A stretch of DNA of 38,575 nucleotides from contig CP070651.1 of assembly GCA_020354625.1 (NCBI GenBank), positions 1,495,799 through 1,534,373 on the forward strand. The letters run 5' to 3'. This DNA is from Trueperaceae bacterium. Its GTDB lineage: Bacteria; Deinococcota; Deinococci; Deinococcales; Trueperaceae. Both the position numbers and the translations under genes were made by a program. Numbering within the stretch: position 1 is the first letter of the stretch; each line of letters begins with the position of its first letter. Below the pieces are notes generated by a model. It was not told the DNA's origin, did no database searches, and saw only the letters and a list, made by a program, of their open reading frames with translations. Below, piece after piece: positions 1 to 8,572 of this stretch.

Positions 1-86
1 TAGTCTATAAGCCAGTCGTCGATGTAGACGAACACTGTGAGGAACAGATCTTCTAGGGTATGCTGGTATCGGGGATGGGTGTTCAT
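1..86 (-). CDS. N-terminus of a probable transposase, cut by the window edge
   Basis: On the minus strand an ATG at 84-86 opens a frame that runs off the window without a stop (28 codons visible). The visible protein contains the block LEDLFLTVFVYIDDWL. A hydrophobic 'TVFVxxDDW' opening near the N-terminus is typical of IS982- and IS4-like transposases. No domain beyond this is visible, so the family call is inference from one short motif. A TTGACC hexamer lies upstream at about 122-127 on the same strand, but no convincing -10 box follows. It could instead be an unrelated helical protein. Confidence 0.4.
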   Translation of the reverse strand, partial: MNTHPRYQHTLEDLFLTVFVYIDDWLID

Positions 87-152
87 AACAAAACCACCAT
101 CCCCCTTTCCTTACCCTCAGGTCAAGTAGCAAACGACGTAAGTTGGTTGTGC

Positions 153-1037
153 TTAGCTGCCGGTGATCCGGTCGATCTCGGCCAGCTCCTCGCTCGAGAG
201 CGTCCAACCGGTCGCTGCCACGTTGGCCTGCACCTGCTCTGGCCGGGTGGCCCCCGCGATGACCGAAGTGATCGTGGGCTGCATCAAGAGCCAGGAAAAG
301 GCCAGCTCCAAGATGGTGTGGCCCCGCTCCTCAGCGAAGGCGATCAGGCGCTCGGCGGTGTCGAGCTTCGCCTCATCGATCTCGCGGTCGGCGAGACGCG
401 TGCCGGCCGGCACCGGCTGGCCGCGGCGGTACTTGCCGGTCAGCAGCCCGCTCGCCAGCGGAAAGTAGGGCACGAAGCCGAGACCGAGCTCACCACACGC
501 TTCCAGCGTGCCCTCTTCCGGAGCGCGGTGAAGCAGCGAGTACTCGTTTTGCAGGGCGATGAAGCGGGCTCCGCTCGCCGCCGCCTCTGCCTCGTGTAGC
601 TGTTCGGGTGAGAGGTTGGAACAGGCGATCTCTCGCACCGCTCCCTGCTGAACCAGCTCGTCGAGTGCGCCCAAGGTGTCGGCGATCGGCACCGACGGGT
701 CGGGCTTGTGCAGGTAGTAGAGGTCGATGTGGTCCATGCCGAGGCGTTTCAAGCTGGCCTCGGCGGCGCGTTTCGCCGTCTCAGGGGCAGCGCCATCGAG
801 ATAGCCGAACTTGGTGGCGATCACGACCTCGTCGCGGCGGCTGCCGAGGGCGCGGCTGAGCAGCCCTTCGCTCAAGCTGTTGCCGTAGATATCGGCGGTA
901 TCGAAGAAGTTGATGCCGGCGTCGAGGGCGGCTCCGACCACCGCGTCGGTGCGGGCGGCGTCGATCCGGCCGCCGAAGTTGTTGCAGCCGAGGCCGACGA
1001 CGGAGACGGTATAGGGTCCGAGGGGGCGCATGTCCAT
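153..1037 (-). CDS. aldo/keto reductase
   Basis: NAD(P)H-dependent oxidoreductase of the aldo/keto reductase superfamily, about 294 residues, the usual length for a single TIM barrel. Early in the protein the block GINFFDTADIYG carries the catalytic Asp and Tyr. ATKFGY carries the catalytic Lys and LYYLHKPD the catalytic His, so the tetrad is complete. The C-terminal IAGATRPEQVQANVAA is the usual cofactor phosphate-binding region. Three in-frame ATGs lie close together (1046, 1037, 1031). I chose 1037 because an AGGATGG Shine-Dalgarno sits about 5-8 nt upstream of it. The natural substrate is not predictable. It is transcribed in the same direction as the cyclase gene upstream, about 110 nt away. 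Confidence 0.9.
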   Translation of the reverse strand: MDMRPLGPYTVSVVGLGCNNFGGRIDAARTDAVVGAALDAGINFFDTADIYGNSLSEGLLSRALGSRRDEVVIATKFGYLDGAAPETAKRAAEASLKRLGMDHIDLYYLHKPDPSVPIADTLGALDELVQQGAVREIACSNLSPEQLHEAEAAASGARFIALQNEYSLLHRAPEEGTLEACGELGLGFVPYFPLASGLLTGKYRRGQPVPAGTRLADREIDEAKLDTAERLIAFAEERGHTILELAFSWLLMQPTITSVIAGATRPEQVQANVAATGWTLSSEELAEIDRITGS

Positions 1038-1149
1038 GCGGACCATCCTACCATCTCGGTATCGATGCCACTTCCCGATATTCGCACCAGGGGATCGAGC
1101 GGGCGATCTCTGGCACGCCTACAGTCGCGCCGCATCCTTCCCTTAGAGA

Positions 1150-4100
1150 CTATGCTGGCGCTCGTCTGCTACTCCACGCTGCCACGATGTCTCGGTGCCA
1201 GGGGATATCCTCGAGGTAACGGCGCCGATCGGCCTCGTTCGGAATCTGGTCGGCGCGTTGCTGCAGGAAGCCGAAGGCCTCTTCGAGGATCTGATCGGCT
1301 CGTGGATCATCGACTTGTTCGAGCACGTCAAAGCACGTCAGGTAGATCCGCAGCGGCTCCCAGGTTCCGTTGAGCGTGCCCCCTTTGGCAAGGTAGCTCA
1401 CGATCTCGTCGATGTGCTTCCGTGCCAAAGTCAAGTCGCCTTTTGTTGCAGCGACCCGGGCCAACCCGGCCAGCGCCCCCGTGGCGAGGTGAGTTTGTTC
1501 GAGCCTGCGTCTGATGTCAAGCGACTCCCGGTAGGCGGCCGCCGCCTTTTCCGGTTGTTTGAGACCCAACCAGGCGTGACCGAGCCACACCAGACCTTCG
1601 GCGGCAGCCTCGTGATGATCGACCTTCTTCGTCAGTTCGACTCCGGTCAGCGCATGCTCTCGGGCCAGATCCCAGTTGCCTTGAGCCGAGCTCACCCAGC
1701 CGAGGTTCACATGGGTCATGGCCTCGTACACCGAGTCTCCTATCTCACGTGAGATTTCGAGGTGCTGCTGGTATTTATCCCATGCATCTTGGAAATCGCC
1801 GAGGAGCGTGGAGACGACCCCGAGATTGTTGAGGGAGACCGCCACGAGTTTCGGATCCCCCGACTTTTGAGCCAGGGCCAAGGCTCGCTCGTTATGATCT
1901 CGTGCCGTCGTGTAGGCCCCAAGGGCCATATGGATCATGGCAAGGGCATCGAAGCTGGACTTTTGTGCGCGAGGGTCTCCCGTCTGTTGTGCCAGCTCGA
2001 GCGCTGTCTGGGCATGGCTGAGAGCAGCTTCGTGCTCGCTCAATTGAATTTGCGCCCAGGCTAGGGCGAGATAGGCCTTGCCGACCAGGTCCTGTTGCTG
2101 GGCGGTCTCCGCAAGGTCGATCGCGCGCCCGGCTGCGGCTTCCATCTCGGCGAAATCGCCGATCCAAAAAGCGAGCCAGGCGTACTCGAAGACGACCTCC
2201 GCTCGCTTGCGTTCGTCTTCCAGGCGGTCGGCGACACCGGTCATCGATGCGAGATCTTCCCGCTGTGCAACCCGGTTGCCTTGAGTGGCGTAGACGTTCA
2301 TCCTGCCCTTCAGGAGCTGGTACCGTTGCGCTAGGTCCTCATCCGGAACGAGCGCCAGCGCTCGGCTGTAGAAGTCTACGGCTTCGTTGACGGCGTAGTT
2401 GGCCACGGCCGCTTCGGCGGCCTGCTTCAGGTACTCGAGCGCTTCAGCCGCCCTTCCGGCTTTCTCGAGATGCCCCGCGATCAGTCCGCTGATCTGTCCT
2501 GCCCTGTTACTGCTGTGCTCGATCAACCAATCGGCCACCATGGCGTGATAGCTTCGGCGCATGCGTTTCAGCACGCTCTCGTAGGTCACCTCTCGCAAGA
2601 TGGTGTGTTCGAAGAAGTACTCTGCGGCATCGGAGAAGGCTGAGGTCACCTGCTCGAAGATCATCTCGCGGGCCGTCAAGGCGTCGAGGCACCGTTTGGT
2701 TTCTTGGGCGCTCGTGGGTTCCCGCATTCGATCGGGAGGCTTACCCTGGTTGAGGTAGCAAACTGCCTCATCCCAGAACACCCTGCCCACCACCGAGGCC
2801 TGTTGCAAGACGCTGCGCTCGGGCTCCGGTAGGCCTTCCAGCCTTGCCTGGATTACCCCGGTGAGGGTCGGTGGGATCCGCACCACCCCCAGGCGCTCGG
2901 GGTGCAGGCGCCACTGGGGCTCGCTCTTTTCAATGACACCATCTTCGATCAACATCTTGATCAGTTCTTCTAGGTAGAACGGGTTGCCTTCGGCGTTTTG
3001 GATGATGAGATCGCGGAGCGAGTGGGGCAGCTCGACCACCTTCTTCAGGACCTCCCCGACCAACTGCTGGCTCTCTCGGCGCGTCAGCGGTTGCAGCTCG
3101 AGCCGCTGGTCATGCGTGACGGTTTCCCATGAGGAAACTCGCTCGAACAGCGAGGGGCGCGTGAGGGCGATGACGAGAGCGGGTCGACTGGAGAGCTCAC
3201 CGATCAACGGCAGCAGGAGGTCGAGCGAGCTTTCGTCGGCCCAGTGCACATCTTCGAGAAAGATGACGAGCGTGCGCTCGGCGGCGAGGGCGGCCAGATA
3301 CCCATTCAGGTAGTTCAGGGTGCGGTCACGGAGCTGCCGGGGGTCGTCCAGCACGCCCTGAAGATAGGGGCTGTCGTGGAAGTCGAAACCGAGCAATTGC
3401 CCCACGAAATGGGCGTTCCTTTCCCCGTTTACGTCTTCCCCAAGCGCCTCTGTGAAGCCCGCAACGAGCTTTGTTCGGACCTCTGAAGGGGCGTCGTTCT
3501 CCAGGATCCCGACCCGATCGGCGATCAGGTTGCTCAGTAGTCCGTAGGGTAGCTCCAAGGTTTCCGGAGTGGCCCGTCCCTTGAAGAGTTCGATGGGCGT
3601 GGGCCCTAGCCCCAGGTCCAACCAGCGCTCGAACTCTCCAAGCAGGCGCGACTTGCCGATCCCGGCCTCACCGACGATGGTGACAAACCTGCCGCCTCGT
3701 TCTCGCCTAACGGCTCCTATCGCCTCCTGCAGGGATCTGAGCTCCGCCTCTCGGCCGATCATGGTGGTCTCGACGCCCTCGATCCCGCGAGTCGTCGAGT
3801 CGAAGGCGCGTGGTTTGGCCTTTTTGACGCGGTAGACTTGCACCGGTTCCGCGAAGCCTTTCGCCGCGATCGCTCGACCCGGTTCGACCTCGAAGAGTCC
3901 CCGCACGTGTTGGTAGGTGTCTTGGGAGATGAGCAGTCCACCCGGTGGGGCAGCGCTTTCTAAGCGCGCTGCCAGGTTGACCGTCAAGCCGGTCAGGGCC
4001 CCCTCTCCCTCTGTCACACCGCCCGTCACGACCAGTCCGGTGTTCACGCCCACCCGCACCTGAAAGCCTTCGAGCTGGTGTTCGCTTTCCAGATCCGCAG

Positions 4101-4524
4101 CGATTTTGCGCGCTGCGTCCAAGATCCCCAACCCTGCGCGCACCGCCATCTCGGGGTCGTTCTCCCGGGCGCGCGTGAGCCCGAAGGCCGCTTTGAAGCC
4201 GTCTCCCATGAAGCGCACCACACGCCCCCCGCGGGTTGCAACCGGTAGCGCCAATCGCTGAAGGACGGCGTCCATGATGGCCAGGTTTTCCTCGGGGTCC
4301 AGCTCGCTCACCAGCCGGGTAGAAGCGACGACATCCATGAACAGCACCGTCATCAGCTTGCGTTTTTGAGCTGCCGACTTGCTCTCTAGCTCGTCGAGTT
4401 GTTGTTGCAGCGCGGCGATGGTCGCATCGACGATCGCGTGACCCAACGTGCCGCGCAGTCCTTCTTGCGCGGCGATGGCTCGTTTGAGCTGTTCTTTTTT
4501 GGCTTCGCGATCTTCTATTGTCAT
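1150..4524 (-). CDS. class III adenylate/guanylate cyclase fused to AAA ATPase and TPR domains
   Basis: Large signalling protein of 1124 residues. Residues 1-55 are a charged predicted coiled coil. Residues about 56-235 form a class III nucleotide cyclase domain: LFMDVVAS carries metal-ligand Asp64, FMGDGF carries Asp108, and TVNLAAR (Asn183, Arg187) carries the transition-state pair, so the domain looks catalytically complete. Residues about 250-600 hold a signalling P-loop ATPase module with Walker A GEAGIGKS (285-292) and a Walker B-like LVIFLEDVHWAD. The rest, from about 690, is Ala/Leu-rich TPR repeats. The cyclase-ATPase-TPR order is known from large bacterial regulators, often annotated 'adenylate/guanylate cyclase domain-containing protein'. 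It lacks the C-terminal LuxR-type HTH of the related LAL regulators, so output is probably cyclic nucleotide or protein contacts. ATP versus GTP preference is unknown. It is probably cytosolic, since no membrane segment is seen. Confidence 0.9.
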   Translation of the reverse strand: MTIEDREAKKEQLKRAIAAQEGLRGTLGHAIVDATIAALQQQLDELESKSAAQKRKLMTVLFMDVVASTRLVSELDPEENLAIMDAVLQRLALPVATRGGRVVRFMGDGFKAAFGLTRARENDPEMAVRAGLGILDAARKIAADLESEHQLEGFQVRVGVNTGLVVTGGVTEGEGALTGLTVNLAARLESAAPPGGLLISQDTYQHVRGLFEVEPGRAIAAKGFAEPVQVYRVKKAKPRAFDSTTRGIEGVETTMIGREAELRSLQEAIGAVRRERGGRFVTIVGEAGIGKSRLLGEFERWLDLGLGPTPIELFKGRATPETLELPYGLLSNLIADRVGILENDAPSEVRTKLVAGFTEALGEDVNGERNAHFVGQLLGFDFHDSPYLQGVLDDPRQLRDRTLNYLNGYLAALAAERTLVIFLEDVHWADESSLDLLLPLIGELSSRPALVIALTRPSLFERVSSWETVTHDQRLELQPLTRRESQQLVGEVLKKVVELPHSLRDLIIQNAEGNPFYLEELIKMLIEDGVIEKSEPQWRLHPERLGVVRIPPTLTGVIQARLEGLPEPERSVLQQASVVGRVFWDEAVCYLNQGKPPDRMREPTSAQETKRCLDALTAREMIFEQVTSAFSDAAEYFFEHTILREVTYESVLKRMRRSYHAMVADWLIEHSSNRAGQISGLIAGHLEKAGRAAEALEYLKQAAEAAVANYAVNEAVDFYSRALALVPDEDLAQRYQLLKGRMNVYATQGNRVAQREDLASMTGVADRLEDERKRAEVVFEYAWLAFWIGDFAEMEAAAGRAIDLAETAQQQDLVGKAYLALAWAQIQLSEHEAALSHAQTALELAQQTGDPRAQKSSFDALAMIHMALGAYTTARDHNERALALAQKSGDPKLVAVSLNNLGVVSTLLGDFQDAWDKYQQHLEISREIGDSVYEAMTHVNLGWVSSAQGNWDLAREHALTGVELTKKVDHHEAAAEGLVWLGHAWLGLKQPEKAAAAYRESLDIRRRLEQTHLATGALAGLARVAATKGDLTLARKHIDEIVSYLAKGGTLNGTWEPLRIYLTCFDVLEQVDDPRADQILEEAFGFLQQRADQIPNEADRRRYLEDIPWHRDIVAAWSSRRAPA

Positions 4525-4593
4525 GACGATAGCAGGGAGACCTTGAGCGTGTCGAGGTGAATTTCTCTTGGTGAGAGCAGATCGGTCACTACA

Positions 4594-5502
4594 TCAGATC
4601 AGACTCTCGACGTGTTCGCGGATCCCGAGCTTGAACGGCGTTGAGGGGATGGTGAGCCGGGCGGTGCGGAGGCGTTCGAGGTCGTAGATCCGGTGGCATA
4701 GAAAGGGGGCGTCGCCGGGATGCGCTTCGAGGTGAGCTCGCACGCTGATCTCCTCGATGGGAGCGGGGTCTACGCCGAGCACGTGGGCGATCTCGTCGTA
4801 GTAGCTGCAGGACTCGATGATGTCCGGACCGGCGGTGCAGAAGATCTGCTCATAGGTGCGCTCGTTAGCTGGACAGCTCAAGATCAGCTCCGCCAGGTCC
4901 CGGGCCAGGACCGGCTGCTGGAGGAAGTGCCCACCGCCGACCAGCCGCAGCGTCTCACCCCGGCGGATCCTGTCCAAGAGATCGGGATCGCGGCCGTGCC
5001 GGGGCAAACAACCCAGCAAGGAGCCGGGTCCAAAGATGTGGCACGGGCGCACGATCGTCCAGCGGGTATCGCCCAGGTCGGCGCTCTCGAGGATGCGTTC
5101 GCAGGCCCGCTTCTTGCCGCCGTAGCCCTCGCTGAGGTAGTACTCCGATTCCACGCCTTGCGGGAAACTCCGGTGCGCGGGATCGAACACGAAGTCGGTC
5201 GAGACGAACACGAAGTGCGCGGCCCGGTCCCTGAAGACCCGGGCGTCTTGTTCTGCATCCGCCGGTTCGTAGCCGATGCAGTCGACCACCAGGTCCCACT
5301 CGCCCGGCACCGCGTCGATCGCGCGGGCAAACGCGTCGCGGTCGCTCCGGTCGGCCGTCAGACCCATCACGCCGGCTGGAAGCGGACGGAGGCCCCGCGT
5401 GACGGCCCAGACCTCGTGTCCCAAGGCGGTTGCCGTTTGTGCCAGCGTTCCACTCACAAAACCGCTTCCGCCGATCAACAGGATGCGCAGATGGTTTGCC
5501 AC
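4594..5502 (-). CDS. NAD(P)-dependent epimerase/dehydratase (extended SDR)
   Basis: Nucleotide-sugar epimerase/dehydratase-like protein, about 302 residues. The N-terminus LRILLIGGSGFVSG is a Rossmann GxxGxxG dinucleotide-binding loop. LTADRSDRD fits the following acidic region, FVSTDFVFD the strand before the active site, and YGGKK supplies the YxxxK catalytic pair. I use the GTG at 5500-5502 as start because GAGGGGG lies about 6 nt upstream and the Rossmann strand begins immediately after. The frame stays open to 5691, but those residues are not domain-like and would run into the hicB promoter region. Divergent from hicBA. The substrate is unknown. Atypical SDRs of this kind often act on sugars or cofactors rather than as true UDP-sugar 4-epimerases. 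Confidence 0.82.
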   Translation of the reverse strand: MANHLRILLIGGSGFVSGTLAQTATALGHEVWAVTRGLRPLPAGVMGLTADRSDRDAFARAIDAVPGEWDLVVDCIGYEPADAEQDARVFRDRAAHFVFVSTDFVFDPAHRSFPQGVESEYYLSEGYGGKKRACERILESADLGDTRWTIVRPCHIFGPGSLLGCLPRHGRDPDLLDRIRRGETLRLVGGGHFLQQPVLARDLAELILSCPANERTYEQIFCTAGPDIIESCSYYDEIAHVLGVDPAPIEEISVRAHLEAHPGDAPFLCHRIYDLERLRTARLTIPSTPFKLGIREHVESLI

Positions 5503-5656
5503 GAGATACCCCCTCGAGAGCTCAAAACTGTACCGGCGATCGTATGTTACTTTTTCGACTGGCGCAACCGATGAGGCTTGCGAGAGAGTAAGCCATTGTC
5601 CAAGACTGCATCCTGCCCCAGTTGGCATTGCCTTATGATGATGTCGAGGAGCGAAT

Positions 5657-5908
5657 GTGATCCGGGAATATATCGATGCCGCCTTGCGCAAGGCTCACTA
5701 CGAGATTATCGACGACGATGAGCCGTTCTATGGCGAAGTTCCGGGTTTGCAGGGTGTCTGGGCGACCGGTGAGACGCTCGAAGCGTGCCGCGATAATCTC
5801 GCCAGTACGGTTGAGGGCTGGGTCCTTATCCGTCTCTCCCGCCACCTGGAGATTCCCTCTTTGGATGGCGTGACCGTTGCTCTCCCAAAAGACATGAATG
5901 TCGCCTAG
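5657..5908 (+). CDS. hicB: HicB family antitoxin
   Basis: Small antitoxin of 83 residues with the HicB partial RNase H-like fold. The protein shows DEPFYGEVPGLQGVWATGET followed by LEACRDNL, matching the HicB pattern of a 'GxIPGlpGvwa.GeT.eEa' core, and no added DNA-binding domain. Its expected role is to bind and neutralise HicA and repress the operon. The start is GTG at 5657 with GAGGAG five bases upstream. It is the first gene of the pair and overlaps hicA by 11 nt. This antitoxin-first order is the reverse of the common hicAB order but is frequent for short HicB forms. A possible -10 TATGAT lies at 5634-5639. Confidence 0.85.
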   Translation: MIREYIDAALRKAHYEIIDDDEPFYGEVPGLQGVWATGETLEACRDNLASTVEGWVLIRLSRHLEIPSLDGVTVALPKDMNVA

Positions 5909-6149
5909 TAAGCTCACGCCGGTTTCCTGGCGGGTTCTGGTGAAACGCCTTCGTGAACTCGGTTTTGAAGGGCCCTTCGAGGGTGGGAAACACCCCTATA
6001 TGATCCGCCGCGAGACCGTTCTCACGTTACCCAATCCTCATGAGCGGGACATCGGGGTAGCCCTTCTCAGCAGATTGCTGCGCCAAGCAGGCATCAGTCG
6101 CGAGCAGTGGCTTCAGAGTCGAAGGGATCGAGACGGACACGGCTCCTGA
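5898..6149 (+). CDS. hicA: HicA family mRNA interferase toxin
   Basis: 83-residue HicA toxin with a dsRNA-binding-like fold. It is expected to cleave mRNA in a translation-independent manner. Visible signature: a start region with LVKRLRELGF, then FEGGKHPYMIRR, where His of GGKH is the catalytic residue, then LPNPHERDIG and LLRQAGIS. Length and motif order are normal for the family, so the toxin looks intact. It begins at ATG 5898 inside the end of hicB, which implies translational coupling. It is the only toxin in this window that begins with ATG. Confidence 0.87.
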   Translation: MSPSKLTPVSWRVLVKRLRELGFEGPFEGGKHPYMIRRETVLTLPNPHERDIGVALLSRLLRQAGISREQWLQSRRDRDGHGS

Positions 6150-6169
6150 AGGGAGCGACCCCGCCCACG

Positions 6170-7177
6170 CTACAGCGCTTCCAATTGCCCCTCGCTGACA
6201 TACGTCTTTACCGGGGAGGCGGCGACCTCTTCGGCGGTGATTCCCAAGGGCTCGCCCAGCACCTCTTCGAGCCGCCTCACCAGACCGTAGGCGTCGATGC
6301 CGTACTCGGCCATCAGGTAGCGCTTGCTCGAGCCGTGCAGGTAGCGGTCGCCGAGACCGATCCGGGTGAGGGGCCGGCTCAGACCCGCTTCGGCCATCCG
6401 CTCGGCCACGGCGCTGCCCAAGCCGCCGATGGTGCTGTGATTCTCCATGGTGACGACCCCGTGAGCAGCCTTGGCGGCGGACGCTGTGATCTGCGGGGAG
6501 TCGAAGGGTTTGAGGGTGCTCACGTGGACGTGCTCGAGCGAAACCCCCTTGCTCTTGAGGAGCATCCCTGCGCGCAGCGCCTCCTCGGTACAGATGCCGG
6601 TGGTAAAGAGGGTTATGTCGGTCCCCTCGCTGAGCACCCGTGGCGTGTCGAGGCGCATCGGTTCCGAGGTAGGGAAAAGCCGTGGGATCTCACCGCGGAT
6701 CATGCGGATGTATACGGGTCCGTCGATCTGCTCGCTGAGGTCGAGCACGCTCTCGACATCGGTGGCGTCTCCGGTCTCGAGGACCGTCAGGTTGGGGAGC
6801 GTTCTGAACACCCCGACGTCGTTGGTCGCCTGGTGGGTGGCCCCGCCGGGGGTGGTGACGCCGGGTAGAAAGCCGAACATGCGGACCCTGAGGTTCGGAT
6901 AACAGATCGACATCTCGATCTGGTCGAGGGCGCGGCGGTACATGAACACCGCAAAGGTGTGCATCATCGGCACGAAACCTTCGCGCGCCAAGCCGGCGCA
7001 GAAGCTCATGGTGTTCTGCTCGGTGAGGCCCATGGAGAAAAAGCGTTCGGGGTAGCTGTCGCGGAAGGTGTCGATCTCGCAAGACGAGGTGAGATCGCCC
7101 GATAAGACCAGCACTTCCGGCCTCGACTCGGCCCAGGCCACCAGGTTGCGGGCGTGAACGCGCTTATGCATCTCCAC
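6170..7177 (-). CDS. transketolase, C-terminal subunit (pyrimidine-binding plus C domain)
   Basis: 335-residue half-transketolase. Visible features are SMGLTEQNT with the Glu that activates the thiamine diphosphate aminopyrimidine ring, the block TTPGGATHQATNDV typical of the pyrimidine-binding domain, and a C-terminal domain with MENHSTIGGLGSAVAE. Together with the preceding gene it would transfer two-carbon ketol units in the pentose phosphate pathway or a specialised sugar route. The GTG start at 7177 has GGAGG six bases upstream, and the start overlaps the end of the N-terminal subunit gene by 14 nt. Split transketolases occur in many archaea and bacteria. Some act on unusual sugars or in isoprenoid-like pathways (DXS-like), so the exact substrate is open. 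Convergent with hicA, only 20 nt away. Confidence 0.88.
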   Translation of the reverse strand: MEMHKRVHARNLVAWAESRPEVLVLSGDLTSSCEIDTFRDSYPERFFSMGLTEQNTMSFCAGLAREGFVPMMHTFAVFMYRRALDQIEMSICYPNLRVRMFGFLPGVTTPGGATHQATNDVGVFRTLPNLTVLETGDATDVESVLDLSEQIDGPVYIRMIRGEIPRLFPTSEPMRLDTPRVLSEGTDITLFTTGICTEEALRAGMLLKSKGVSLEHVHVSTLKPFDSPQITASAAKAAHGVVTMENHSTIGGLGSAVAERMAEAGLSRPLTRIGLGDRYLHGSSKRYLMAEYGIDAYGLVRRLEEVLGEPLGITAEEVAASPVKTYVSEGQLEAL

Positions 7178-8108
7178 CGGTGACCTCCTCGGATCGCTTC
7201 AGCGCCAGGAATTCCCGGTAGCGCCGGCGCTCATCTTCGCTTTTGAAGCGGACGTAGTGCAGGTAGGGGTAGCGCTCTTGTAGGATCTCGAGCCCCTGGG
7301 TGGGACTGGTGTAACCCAGGATGACCAGGGGTCTGCCGGGGTGCTCGGTCTCGGTGGCTGCCTGGATCGCTTCGATATCGTGGCCGTTGACCACCACCAC
7401 CTCTGCCCCGAACGCGCGGAGTTTTTCGGGGAGCGGTTCGATGGCCATCACATCGCTCATGCGCCCGTCGACCTGCTGATTGTTCATGTCGACCACGACG
7501 GTGAGGTTGTCGACCTGGTGGAATGCCATGGTGAGGAAAGACTCCCAGGTCTGACCCTCTTGAAACTCACCGTCGCTCATGAACACCCAGACGTGCCCAG
7601 GCTCGCCCTTTAGACGGCGGGCCACGGCGACGCCGGCGGCCTGGCTGACGGCCTGTCCGAACGAGCCGCCGTTGACCTCGTGCCCCGGCGAGTGCTCACC
7701 GCCGATCATCTCGACCGAGCTGCCGTCCTGGTTGAACTGCGCCAACCCCTCAGGCGCCAAGCGGCCGACTTCGATCAGGGTGGCATAGAGCGAGAGGGCG
7801 TAGTGGGTGGGGGAGAAGAAGAAGCGGTCGTAGTGGGGTGCTTTCGGCCCGTTGTAGGCGGCGCCGCTGTGGTGGCTGGGGTTGCCGGCGCCGGGCACGT
7901 CATCTTTGCCGAAAGGGGGCGGGATCATCGGCCCCTCGCTCGGGCCGAGCTTCATGGCCCGCAGATAGAGGGTGGTAAGCATCTCGGCTGAAGAGCAGGC
8001 CTGGCTGAGGTAGCCGCCGTGCTCGATGGTGTGTTCCAGCACCCGCAGCCTTACCCCGCGAGCCGCGCGCCGGATCTCGGTCTGCCAGTGCTCAGCGGTC
8101 GTGGTCAT
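7164..8108 (-). CDS. transketolase, N-terminal (thiamine diphosphate-binding) subunit
   Basis: 314-residue partner of the gene just downstream. It contains the Mg/ThDP-binding motif as MSDGEFQEG followed about 20 residues later by VVVDMNN, that is (G/S)DGx(~25)NN, and the conserved GGEHSPGHEVNGGSFGQ, where the His/Gly loop contacts the diphosphate. Classical transketolase has GDG, and this copy has SDG, which is tolerated in split forms. An internal insert around residues 55-95, rich in Pro/Gly (SEGPMIPPPFGKDD), is longer than in the common split enzymes. ATG at 8108 is preceded by AAGGAGGCGCGAG. The two genes form a two-cistron operon. The transcription start probably lies in 8109-8200. Confidence 0.88.
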   Translation of the reverse strand: MTTTAEHWQTEIRRAARGVRLRVLEHTIEHGGYLSQACSSAEMLTTLYLRAMKLGPSEGPMIPPPFGKDDVPGAGNPSHHSGAAYNGPKAPHYDRFFFSPTHYALSLYATLIEVGRLAPEGLAQFNQDGSSVEMIGGEHSPGHEVNGGSFGQAVSQAAGVAVARRLKGEPGHVWVFMSDGEFQEGQTWESFLTMAFHQVDNLTVVVDMNNQQVDGRMSDVMAIEPLPEKLRAFGAEVVVVNGHDIEAIQAATETEHPGRPLVILGYTSPTQGLEILQERYPYLHYVRFKSEDERRRYREFLALKRSEEVTGGDA

Positions 8109-8279
8109 CTCGCGCCTCCTTGCAGCGTCAATGGCGTTCAGTATACGCCGCTGGTCCGTGGCCGAGGGCTCATGAGGCCCACGTCAGAAACCTCACCAAG
8201 GAGCGAAAGAGCGTTAGGGAGTACCTCTCACCAGTCTGTCGTAGGTACCATCGGCTGTCACAAAGGACCGCCAGTAACG

Positions 8280-8314
8280 TTGACTGGTAACCCTATTTGG
8301 TACTACCATATAGT
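8280..8314 (+). promoter_or_regulatory. leaderless promoter of the RHH-MazF module
   Basis: TTGACT (8280-8285), 18 nt spacer, TACCAT (8304-8309, TANNNT type), then 5 nt to the ATG at 8315. No Shine-Dalgarno lies upstream of that ATG, so the transcript would start at or very near the start codon. The run TACTACCATATAGTA around the -10 box is an imperfect inverted repeat that could be the antitoxin operator. Confidence 0.55.
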
Positions 8315-8572
8315 ATGAAAGCGCGTACGACCACATCGAAATTTTCCATCAGCATTCCTGCCGATCTAGCCAGGTTTGTGGAGAGCTATCGGAAAGAGCA
8401 TCGTGTTAGCCGTAGTGAGGTCGTTGCCGAAGGCCTCGAGCGGCTTAGGGGTGAAGAGCTGGCCAAGGCCTATCGGGACCACGCCGAGGCTTGGCAGCAC
8501 GACCCTGATAGAGAGTTTTGGGATTCGGCAGCGATCGATGACGGCCTAGACAGCGAGGGATCGGACTGGTGA
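8315..8572 (+). CDS. ribbon-helix-helix antitoxin (MazE/CopG type)
   Basis: 85-residue antitoxin. Residues about 8-45 form a ribbon-helix-helix DNA-binding domain: a beta strand (KFSISIPADLARFV) followed by two helices with SRSEVVAEGLERL. The C-terminal half is acidic (EFWDSAAIDDGLDSEGSDW) and is expected to wrap and block the MazF partner. I start it at ATG 8315, since the RHH strand follows directly and a promoter ends 5 nt upstream. Extending to 8297 would add residues overlapping the promoter. Its stop codon shares four bases (GTGA) with the toxin start. Confidence 0.82.
   Translation: MKARTTTSKFSISIPADLARFVESYRKEHRVSRSEVVAEGLERLRGEELAKAYRDHAEAWQHDPDREFWDSAAIDDGLDSEGSDW

Noticed and set aside
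708-1373. Long plus-strand open frames opposite the aldo/keto reductase and cyclase
   Set aside because: Antisense shadows of the real genes; low-complexity composition, no motif and no ribosome site.
5503-5691. Upstream extension of the SDR epimerase
   Set aside because: It would overlap the hicB start region and adds non-domain sequence; GTG 5502 has GAGGGGG upstream and leads straight into the Rossmann strand.
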